Of a stretch of DNA of 64,000 nucleotides, positions 46,556 to 53,105 are shown in pieces. The stretch is from Streptomyces diacarni. GTDB taxonomy: Bacteria > Actinomycetota > Actinomycetes > Streptomycetales > Streptomycetaceae. Position numbers and translations under genes: made by a program. Within the stretch, counting starts at the first letter, position 1; each line of letters starts with the position of its first letter. The stretch spans positions 310,001 through 374,000 of the forward strand of contig NZ_QOIN01000046.1 of NCBI RefSeq assembly GCF_003323715.1, written 5' to 3'. The notes below the pieces were generated by a model. The model saw only the letters and a program-made list of their open reading frames with translations, ran no database searches and was not told the origin of the DNA.

Positions 46556-47050
46556 TCACTCGACGCGGGTGTCCGAGCCGGTGTCTTCCTCCTCGGGCAG
46601 GTGGATGTCGTTGACGGCAACGTTGACCTCGACGACCTCCAGACCGGTGATGCGCTCCACCGCCGAGATCACGTTCTCCCGCACGTCACGGGCGACGTCC
46701 ATGATCGGGACGCCGTACTCCAGCACCAGGTCGAGATCGATGGCGGTCTGCCGTTCACCGACCTCCACCTTGACGCCCCGCCCCACGTTGGGGCGGCCGC
46801 CGGGCACCCGGTCGCGGACTGCGCCGATCGTGCGGGACAGACCACCGCCCATGTCCCACACGCCGGGGATCTCCCGCGCGGCCATCCCCGAGATCTTGAC
46901 GACCACGACATCCGCGATCGACGTCTTGCCGCGGGTGGGCGCGGGCTCCGCGGCGCCCGGGGCGCCACCGCTCACCGTCGTGGAGCCGGGCGTCTTCGCC
47001 TGGTTCAGCTTGCTCTCCGCCGGGTTGAGGGTCTTCTGCGGCGTGGTCAT
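46556..47050 (-). CDS. Asp23/Gls24 envelope stress protein
   Basis: 164 residues, with a strong ribosome site (GAGGAGG) before the ATG at 47050. Following a Pro/Ala-rich N-terminus, the Asp23 signature IADVVVVKISGMAAREIPGV, the core VGRGVKVEVGERQTAIDLDLVLEYG and VRENVISAVERITGLEVVEVNVAV are complete. Asp23 proteins assemble near the membrane via AmaP and respond to cell-wall stress. First gene of the minus-strand operon, behind an ECF-like promoter element. Confidence 0.94.
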   Translation of the reverse strand: MTTPQKTLNPAESKLNQAKTPGSTTVSGGAPGAAEPAPTRGKTSIADVVVVKISGMAAREIPGVWDMGGGLSRTIGAVRDRVPGGRPNVGRGVKVEVGERQTAIDLDLVLEYGVPIMDVARDVRENVISAVERITGLEVVEVNVAVNDIHLPEEEDTGSDTRVE

Positions 47051-47095
47051 CGTTGCCTCCTCGATGAGTCGGGATCGTGCCTGTCTACTGCTTCC

Positions 47096-47122
47096 GACAC
47101 ACCGGGCGCCGATCCGTTACGC
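47096..47122 (-). promoter_or_regulatory. ECF-like promoter element for the Asp23 operon
   Basis: On the minus strand it reads GCGTAAC, a 15-base spacer starting GGATCGG, then GTGTC. The same boxes occur on the plus strand at 47163. Position, about 45 bases before the Asp23 start, suits a -35/-10 pair. Confidence 0.55.
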
Positions 47123-47162
47123 AGTTGGGGGAAGAAAATTTTTGAAAATCGCCGCCGTGACC

Positions 47163-47190
47163 GCGTAACGCGATCGGGAGCCGACGTGTC
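47163..47190 (+). promoter_or_regulatory. ECF-like promoter element for the sigma factor operon
   Basis: Plus strand GCGTAAC, a 16-base spacer starting GCGATCGG, then GTGTC, about 33 bases before the sigma factor start. It mirrors the element at 47096-47122; between them is an A/T-rich patch (GAAGAAAATTTTTGAAAATC). Autoregulation by the sigma factor is the simplest reading. Confidence 0.55.
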
Positions 47191-47222
47191 CAACCCGCAG
47201 AGGCGAGTGAAAGGAGCCGCCG

Positions 47223-47807
47223 TTGCCGGGGGATGAGAAGACGAGGTCGCCAGCGGACGCGGAGGGCGTGTTGCGCGACGCGCTGCTGGCCGTGCGGGCG
47301 GGGCAGGGTGATGAGGAGGCTTTCGAGGCCCTCGTACGCCGCTACGCGCCCGCGCTGCTGCGGCTCGCGACGCGGCTGCTCGGCAACCGAGCGGAGGCTG
47401 AGGACGCGGTGCAGGAATCATTGGTGAGCGCGTGGCGGAAGCTGCCGGAGTTCCGGCAACAGGCCGGCTTCCAGACGTGGATATACCGCATCGTGAGCAA
47501 CCGCTGTCTCAACGTGCTGCGCAGTCGTAGGCCCCTCACCGGCCTGGACAGCATTCCCGAGCCCGCCGCGCCCGACCACCTGGTCTCCCCGGAGCGGTCG
47601 GCGGAGTCGCAGGCGGCGGCCAAGGCGCTGTTCGAGGCCCTGGCGCGGCTCTCGCCCGAGCAACGCGTGTGCTGGGTGCTCAGGGAGATGGACGGGCTGT
47701 CCCACGAGGAGATCGCGGAGACGGTCGGTATCCGCCCCGAGGCGGTTCGGGGACGGGTTTTCCGCGCGCGGCGCTGTCTGACGGAGGCGATGGGCGCATG
47801 GCGATAA
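47223..47807 (+). CDS. ECF-type RNA polymerase sigma factor
   Basis: I use the TTG at 47223 because AAGGAG lies 6 bases upstream; 194 residues. Region 2 (FEALVRRYAPALLRLATRLL, then EDAVQESLVSAWRKLPEF) and region 4 (LSPEQRVCWVLREMDGLSHE, then EIAETVGIRPEAVRGRVFRA) are complete. It overlaps by 10 bases a downstream gene whose product has a zinc-binding anti-sigma-like motif. It probably drives both this operon and the divergent Asp23 operon. Confidence 0.93.
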   Translation: MPGDEKTRSPADAEGVLRDALLAVRAGQGDEEAFEALVRRYAPALLRLATRLLGNRAEAEDAVQESLVSAWRKLPEFRQQAGFQTWIYRIVSNRCLNVLRSRRPLTGLDSIPEPAAPDHLVSPERSAESQAAAKALFEALARLSPEQRVCWVLREMDGLSHEEIAETVGIRPEAVRGRVFRARRCLTEAMGAWR

Positions 47808-48646
47808 ACGACGGGACCTATCCGGCACACGGAGCAGACGGAATCCAGGACGGGCTCCTCCCGCAGGAGGGTACCGCTCCGGCAGGAGCGATCAGTCCGG
47901 CAGAAGTTCCCACCATGGGCGAAGAGGATGCCGCTATGGAGGAGATCGAGGACGAGGGGGTCGATGAGCGCCTGCCGTGCGGCCGGCTGCTCTCGGAGGT
48001 GTGGGAAGCGGATGACCAGGGGGCGGGTGATCCGCATCTGCGCGAGTGCCCGCACTGCTCCACGGCACGTGCGGAGCTCGGTCTGCTCGGTGACACGGTG
48101 CGGGACGTGCTGGCCTCGGAGCCGGACGACGGAGACGGGCGGGGCTGGGACACCACGGCGCTGACCGCGCGAGTCATGGACGTGGTGCGGCTGGAGCTGC
48201 GCCCCGGCCGCCCTCTTCCGCTGGGGGAGACGACCGAGGATCTGTGGATCATGGAGGCGGCGGCCGCGAAGACGGTGCGGGCAGCGGCCGAGTCACTGGA
48301 GGGGGTACACGCGGGCTCCTGCCGCATCGGCCCGCCGCCAGAGCAGTTCGTCCCGGCCCGGGCGCCGGAGGAGCGGCGCAGCCCGACCCACGTGCAGCTG
48401 GAGGTGGCCGTCTCCGATCTCGCTCCGCTGCGGGAGGTGGCCGACGGGGTGCGTGAGCAGGTGCGCATGGCGGTGGACCACGAACTGGGGATGGATGTCG
48501 CCGCCATCGATATCCGGATCACCGACATCTACGCCGACGAGGACGACGACGAGGAGATAGGCATGCCGGGCCGGGCGGATCACGGGAGGACTGGGTCGGG
48601 GCGGCCCCCGGTCGGTGGCTGGGAGGTGACCCTCGATGACCGGTGA
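47798..48646 (+). CDS. Zinc anti-sigma-like motif fused to Asp23-like domain
   Basis: ATG 47798 lies inside the sigma gene end; 282 residues. C61, then H80-x3-C84-x2-C87 (DPHLRECPHC) matches the HxxxCxxC core of ZAS anti-sigma domains. Residues 110-165 are helical. Residues 170-255 form an Asp23-like domain (HVQLEVAVSDLAPLREVADG, VREQVRMAVDHELGMDVAAI), and the tail is acidic. No TM helix is seen, so it is a soluble candidate regulator that may sense envelope stress through Asp23 partners. Confidence 0.8.
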   Translation: MAINDGTYPAHGADGIQDGLLPQEGTAPAGAISPAEVPTMGEEDAAMEEIEDEGVDERLPCGRLLSEVWEADDQGAGDPHLRECPHCSTARAELGLLGDTVRDVLASEPDDGDGRGWDTTALTARVMDVVRLELRPGRPLPLGETTEDLWIMEAAAAKTVRAAAESLEGVHAGSCRIGPPPEQFVPARAPEERRSPTHVQLEVAVSDLAPLREVADGVREQVRMAVDHELGMDVAAIDIRITDIYADEDDDEEIGMPGRADHGRTGSGRPPVGGWEVTLDDR

Positions 48647-48971
48647 CGAGCGGGAACAGCGCGTCGCAGCCGCGGCGGCAGCCGCTCTCCAGGTTCCGGG
48701 TGTCGCCTTTCTGAAGCCTGGCCTGGCAGGCAGGCTGCGGGCCTCCGCCTCGGCTCTCGCCAGGACGGGGAAGGGTCCGGACCGTCGCCGGGCCGACCCG
48801 ACGGCGGGCGTGCGGGTGCGCCAGGGCCCGCCGTGGACGGCGGAGGTGCACATCGTGCTGCAGCGCGGTCACCGGGCGTTGGACGTCACTCGCGCGGTGC
48901 GGTCCGCGGTGGCGGATTCCTTCGGCGAAACCCCGGTGCGTGTCACCGTCACGGTCTCCGGAATGGTCTGA
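48636..48971 (+). CDS. Short Asp23-like protein
   Basis: 111 residues, overlapping the previous gene by 11 bases, with GGGAGGTGA upstream. It has an Asp23-type beginning and end (EQRVAAAAAAALQVPGVAFL, then AEVHIVLQRGHRALDVTRAV, then RSAVADSF). The middle is shortened. Likely interacts with the other Asp23-family products of the two operons. Confidence 0.75.
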   Translation: MTGDEREQRVAAAAAAALQVPGVAFLKPGLAGRLRASASALARTGKGPDRRRADPTAGVRVRQGPPWTAEVHIVLQRGHRALDVTRAVRSAVADSFGETPVRVTVTVSGMV

Positions 48972-49071
48972 CCTCTCCCAGGCTCGCGCGGGTCGATGCA
49001 TGAAGACGGAGGCGCCGGGTAACTGACCCTGCATCCGTTCGAGCGTTCAAGCGGGGCACCGCTCGGCGGGC

Positions 49072-49104
49072 GGCGCAGTAGCACGCTTTGCGTACTACTG
49101 CGCC
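49072..49104 (+). terminator. Long hairpin after the sigma operon
   Basis: Perfect 10-bp arms GGCGCAGTAG and CTACTGCGCC, then one mismatch, four more pairs (ACGC/GCGT) and a TTT loop. It is 100 bases after the operon and 77 before the next start. Terminator or leader structure. Confidence 0.55.
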
Positions 49105-49181
49105 GGGGAGAGGAAAGACCCCCACATTCGCGGGGGCCGGCCGTTTTCCACGGTGAGCGACCGCGAAGACGGGAGACAGAC

Positions 49182-49610
49182 ATGGATCAGGCAACAGCGC
49201 TTCAGGACGAGGAGGAGCGAACTCTTCCGGCGGCCATGGCACAGACCGCTTACGTGAGCGGCAGTTTCGAGGCCCGTCAGCTCACTCGGGAATTTCTCAC
49301 CACTCTCGTGCCAGAACCCTCGCAGGAGACCACGGAGACGTTCCTGCTGGTGGTGTCCGAGTTGGTGACCAACGCGCTGCGGTACGGGAACGGCGTCACG
49401 GACTTCCAATTGGGAGCCACGCGCGACACCCTCACAGTCGACGTGGGGGATTCCAATTCCGCGCTTCCGCGGGAGCGGCCCCCGGGAAGCCTTGAGGGCG
49501 GGGAAAACGGAGGATTCGGCTGGCCCATCATCCGCCACCTGGCCCACGACATCACCATTCGGCTGCGTCGCAACAATGGGAAGATCATTCACGCGGGTAT
49601 TCCGATGTGA
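49182..49610 (+). CDS. RsbW-like ATP-binding protein
   Basis: 142 residues of the GHKL HATPase_c_2 type. N box SELVTNALRYG, G1-like DSNSALPRERPP and G2-like GGENGGFGWPIIRHLA are present, as in the many single-domain streptomycete anti-sigma/regulatory ATPases. It has the minimal size for the family. Possible partner of the STAS protein at 42422 or of an unlinked sigma factor. Confidence 0.9.
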   Translation: MDQATALQDEEERTLPAAMAQTAYVSGSFEARQLTREFLTTLVPEPSQETTETFLLVVSELVTNALRYGNGVTDFQLGATRDTLTVDVGDSNSALPRERPPGSLEGGENGGFGWPIIRHLAHDITIRLRRNNGKIIHAGIPM

Positions 49611-49722
49611 GGAGGCGAAGAGCTCGCGGGAATCACCGCGGGCGGCGGCAGCGGCCACGGCCACGTCGCGCGAAGCCCGATGCGGCTCGGTGACGGCTAC
49701 GCGGGTGAGGGTGGTACGGGAA

Positions 49723-50238
49723 ATGCATGTCGTACGGGGAATCGACCATGTCGGAGTGACCGTTCCCGATATCGATGCCGCGACGGAATTCTTCGTTCGG
49801 GCGCTCGGGGCTGAGAAACTGTATGACACGCTGCCGCGGGAGGAAGGGCCCAAGAGGGGTGAGGAGACCGTGCGGCGCCTGGGGGTACCAGCGGGCACCG
49901 AGCAGGTGGCCATGCGGATGCTGCGTCTGCCGCACGGCCCAGGTCTGGAGCTGTTCGAATTCCGCGGTCCCCGCCGACGGGAAGCGGCGGTTCCGAGTGA
50001 TCTGGGCTGGCAGCACCTGGCGTGCTACGTCGAGGATCTGCCCGCCGCTTGTGAGGCCGTGCGTGAGGCGGGCGGGACCGTGCCGGATGAGCCTCGTCCC
50101 CTGCCGGGCCCCGAGGCTGGTCCCCGCAACCGATTCCTCTACTGTCGCACCCCCTGGGGGAGCACTTTGGAGCTGCTGACCTACCCCGATCCCATGCCCT
50201 ACGAGGAGACCACCGAGTTGCGTCGCTGGCATCCGTAG
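49723..50238 (+). CDS. VOC-family (glyoxalase-like) protein
   Basis: I start at ATG 49723, giving 171 residues; the frame is open further upstream. RGIDHVGVTVPDIDAATEFF opens the first beta-alpha-beta-beta-beta module, LELFEFRGP supplies a Glu, WQHLACYVEDLPAACEAVR begins the second module and WGSTLELLTYP supplies another Glu. The His/Glu set fits a single metal site (H of IDHVG, E of LELFEF, H of WQHLA, E of TLELL). Substrate unknown. Confidence 0.88.
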   Translation: MHVVRGIDHVGVTVPDIDAATEFFVRALGAEKLYDTLPREEGPKRGEETVRRLGVPAGTEQVAMRMLRLPHGPGLELFEFRGPRRREAAVPSDLGWQHLACYVEDLPAACEAVREAGGTVPDEPRPLPGPEAGPRNRFLYCRTPWGSTLELLTYPDPMPYEETTELRRWHP

Positions 50239-50844
50239 AGCTCTCAGGCGGCACGCACGGTTGGCTCGTGGGGGCGCACGCGTGCTCGCGGCGTGGTCGT
50301 CGGTCGTCGCCCCCCTCCGCGCTCCGCTCCAGCTGGGACCGGCCGGAGCGTGCCGGCCCCCGGCACGAGGTAAGGATGCATGAGCGCGCTTGAGGTCGAC
50401 CCCGGCATGCTCCCTGGTGAGCCGGGTTCGGGCGGGTGGCTCCTGGTGGTGAACCCGGCCGGGGCAGGTCGCTCCTGGTTGTGAGTGCGGTTCGCGCAGG
50501 CGGCTCCTGGCCATCGGCCGACCCGGCCCGAGCAGGGCTTTGCCGGGTGTCAGCTGAGGTGGGGCGCACGGGAAGGGCTTTGGCGGGCGTCAGCTGGAGT
50601 CCGGAATGCGGACCCTTGTCGTCAGCCCGCAGGAGGCGGGCGGTCTTCCCCGTATCGGTTCAGATGCGTCGGCGGTCAGCCAGTCAGTCGGTCAGGCAGC
50701 CGACCAGCCGACCAGCCGACCAGCCGGCCAGCTGACCAGCCGACCAGCTCATCAGCCGAGAGCCGGCCAGTCGACCAATCGGACAGACGGGTGCCGGCCG
50801 GGTCGGGCGGCGGGCTCACCGGCTCAGCCGGTCGGTGAGCGGGG
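50239..50844. other. 606-base gap with decayed repeats, no gene
   Basis: Three loose copies of about 33 bp containing GGYNGCTCCTGG lie at roughly 50425-50520, and two copies around the phrase AGGGCTTTGSCGGGYGTCAG at about 50535-50600. An 8-bp repeat tract follows. Open frames here have no homology I recognise and no ribosome sites. It forms the spacer between the VOC gene and the end of the formate dehydrogenase operon. Confidence 0.6.
50694..50775 (+). repeat. About ten degenerate copies of GACCAGCC
   Basis: Period 8, with substitutions (GGCCAGCT, CATCAGCC, GGCCAGTC and others). Located 70 bases downstream of the nrfD-like stop. Non-coding; period not a multiple of three. Confidence 0.8.
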
Positions 50845-51852
50845 TCAGGTCGGATCGGTGGGTGGTGCGTGGTCGGTCGCCGGGGTGGACTGGGCGGCTT
50901 CGCGGGCGCGGAGCCGTTCCCGTTGCGGTACCACGGTGTACTTCGGATCGGCCAGTGTCGCGCGGCCCGCGTGGAAGACCCCCAGGCGGGTGCAGACCGA
51001 TCCGGCCAGCAGGGCCGCCCCGCTCAGCGCTGCCAGGCCGCGGTTGCGGCCGCCTGTCGCGGCGCCGGCCAGTGCGCCGGCCGCGGTGAGCACCTTGGCG
51101 GAGCGCATCAGCCGTCCCGCGAGCCCCTCGCGGTACGTCTCGGCGACCATGCCCAGCCTGGACTCCATCCGGTGGGTCGCGGCGGCCTCCAGCGCGGCGC
51201 CGAAGAGGGCGGCGTGCCGCGCGGGCCGGTTCTCCCGCAGGGGTGCGGTCAGCAGCGCGGTGCCGGCCGCGGCGGCGGTGGCGGATCCGGCGAAGACGAA
51301 GGGCAGTTCGCGGTAGCCGTCGTGCCAGGCGGGCGTCGCGGTGTCGGAGGCCAGTACGGCCGTGTAGGTGGCGACGGCGGGTCCGAGCAACGCGGCGCCC
51401 GCGGTGGCGGTGTGCCCGGCGCGTGGCAGGACGCCTGTCATGTCCGAGATGGCGGCGGCGCCGGCCAGCGGCCCGTAGGCGGCCAGCAGCCAGGAGCCGA
51501 CGCTCATCGGGGAGGTCGGTTTGAGAACGCGCAGCATGTTGGCGAATCTGGCGGGTTTGCCGAGGTCGTGGATGAGCGCTGCGGCGGAGCCCGCGATGGC
51601 CACCGTGGAGGTGATCTTCATGGAGCGCGCCATCACGGGCCGCTGTGTCGCCGTGGCTCCGGCGGCCAGCAGCGAGCCGGCTCCGGCGAGTCCGCCGAGG
51701 AAGAAGTAGCCGCCGATGTTGAGGGGTTTCCACTCGGGGGTGTTGAGGATGGGCTTGCCGTAGTAGGAGGTGAACTCCGCGTCGGGGACGACCGTTTGTT
51801 CGCCGCGGCGCTTGCGGCGCCGCTTGCCGCCGTTGAGCGGGGCCGTCGTCAT
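50845..51852 (-). CDS. NrfD/PsrC-like membrane subunit of formate dehydrogenase
   Basis: The start at 51852 overlaps the FeS subunit stop (ATGA); 335 residues. A basic N-terminus is followed by EWKPLNIGGYFFLGGLAGAGSLLA and seven or eight more helices; LIHDLGKPARFANMLRVLKPTSPMSVGSWLL is the classic NrfD segment. It lacks haem-binding His pairs of cytochrome b anchors. It should pass electrons from the FeS subunit to the quinone pool. Confidence 0.9.
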   Translation of the reverse strand: MTTAPLNGGKRRRKRRGEQTVVPDAEFTSYYGKPILNTPEWKPLNIGGYFFLGGLAGAGSLLAAGATATQRPVMARSMKITSTVAIAGSAAALIHDLGKPARFANMLRVLKPTSPMSVGSWLLAAYGPLAGAAAISDMTGVLPRAGHTATAGAALLGPAVATYTAVLASDTATPAWHDGYRELPFVFAGSATAAAAGTALLTAPLRENRPARHAALFGAALEAAATHRMESRLGMVAETYREGLAGRLMRSAKVLTAAGALAGAATGGRNRGLAALSGAALLAGSVCTRLGVFHAGRATLADPKYTVVPQRERLRAREAAQSTPATDHAPPTDPT

Positions 51853-53105
51853 AGCCGCCTCCTTGCGAACGGGCTGCGTGTGGTCTTCGGTTTGCCGCTT
51901 GTCGCGAAGGCGGCGGCGAGTCCGCCCAGCAGGGTGAGTGCGGCCGCGCCTGCCTGCTTCCACATGGCGGGCAGGTCGCGGGTGGTCACCACCGGATCGG
52001 GTGGGAGGCCGTAGACCTCGGGTTCGTCGAGCAGCAGGAAGAACGCGCCGTCGCCGCCCACGCCGTCGTCGGGGTCGTGGCCGTAGAGCCGGGCGTCGGG
52101 GACGCCCGCGCGGTGCAGTTCCTCGACCCTGGCTGCTGCTCGTTCGCGCAGCTCGTCCAGTGGGCCGTACTGGATCGACTCGGTGGGGCACGCCTTGGCG
52201 CAGGCGGGCGTCTGGCTTTCGCCGAGCCGGTCGTAGCACAGGGTGCACTTGAAGGCGCGGCCGTCGTCGGGGCGCTGTTCGATGACGCCGTAAGGGCAGG
52301 CGGGTACGCAGTAGCCGCAGCCGTTGCAGATGTCCTCTTGCACCACCACCGTGCCGAACTCGGTGCGGAAGAGTGAGCCGGTCGGGCAGACGTCGAGGCA
52401 GGCGGCGTGTGTGCAGTGCTTGCACACGTCGGAGGACATCAACCAGCGCAGTTCGGAGGAGCCGGAGCCTTGGGCGGCCAGGGCGAAGACGTCGGCGTCG
52501 TCCTCCGCCCCTTCGCTTTGGGGATTTCGAGAGCCGTCCCCTTGGTGCTGGTGCTCACCCTGGTGCCGGCCCTGGTGGGTCTTGGGCACGACCGGCTTGC
52601 TCTGTTCGATGAAGGCGACGTGTCTCCAGGTGGAGGCGCCGAGTCCCTGGGTGTTGTCGTAGCTCATCCCGGTCAGCTCCATGCCGTCTTCCGGGATGGC
52701 GTTCCACTCCTTGCAGGCCACCTCGCATGCCTTGCAGCCGATGCACACGGAGGTGTCGGTGAAGAAGCCGACGCGCTCGACGGTGGCCGTCACCTCACGC
52801 GTCCCCGTACCGCCGGCAGCGGCCGACCCTGTGCTATCGGCTGCGGCCACCCCAGCGCCCCCGCTGCTCGCGCCACTCCTGCTGCCTTCGGGGCCTCTGC
52901 GACCTTCGTGACCTCCGTGATCCTTGTGACCGCCATGGCCGCCGTGGCCGCTGCCCCCGGCGGCACCCGCGCCACCCCCGGCGGCACCCGCGCCACCCCC
53001 GGCGGCACCCGCCTTGCCACCAGCGGCACCCGCGGCGCCTCCAGCGGCCCCCGTACCGCCGTGACCGTCGTGACCGTCGTGACCGCCGTGACCGCCGTCC
53101 GTCAT
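51849..53105 (-). CDS. Formate dehydrogenase FeS subunit with Gly/Ala/His-rich arm
   Basis: ATG 53105 overlaps the alpha-subunit stop; 418 residues. The first 105 residues are Gly/Ala/His-rich, with GHDGHDGHGG and several seven-residue GAAGGGA units. The FeS part follows: CIGCKACEVACKEW, CKHCTHAACLDVCPTG, CNGCGYCVPACPYG and CTLCYDR, giving four [4Fe-4S] sites. A weak hydrophobic helix (AGAAALTLLGGLAAAF) is near the C-terminus. Homologues usually start close to the GFFTDTSVCIGC segment. Confidence 0.92.
   Translation of the reverse strand: MTDGGHGGHDGHDGHGGTGAAGGAAGAAGGKAGAAGGGAGAAGGGAGAAGGSGHGGHGGHKDHGGHEGRRGPEGSRSGASSGGAGVAAADSTGSAAAGGTGTREVTATVERVGFFTDTSVCIGCKACEVACKEWNAIPEDGMELTGMSYDNTQGLGASTWRHVAFIEQSKPVVPKTHQGRHQGEHQHQGDGSRNPQSEGAEDDADVFALAAQGSGSSELRWLMSSDVCKHCTHAACLDVCPTGSLFRTEFGTVVVQEDICNGCGYCVPACPYGVIEQRPDDGRAFKCTLCYDRLGESQTPACAKACPTESIQYGPLDELRERAAARVEELHRAGVPDARLYGHDPDDGVGGDGAFFLLLDEPEVYGLPPDPVVTTRDLPAMWKQAGAAALTLLGGLAAAFATSGKPKTTRSPFARRRL
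52954..53099 (-). repeat. 21-bp and 9-bp tandem repeats coding for the Gly/Ala/His arm
   Basis: A 21-bp unit starts at 52954, 52975 and 52996 with decayed copies beyond. A 9-bp unit (GTGACCGTC/GTGACCGCC) repeats four times at about 53061-53096. All keep the reading frame. Confidence 0.85.

Noticed and set aside
50694..50775. CRISPR array
   Set aside because: The unit is only 8 bp, contiguous and degenerate, with no spacers and no cas genes.
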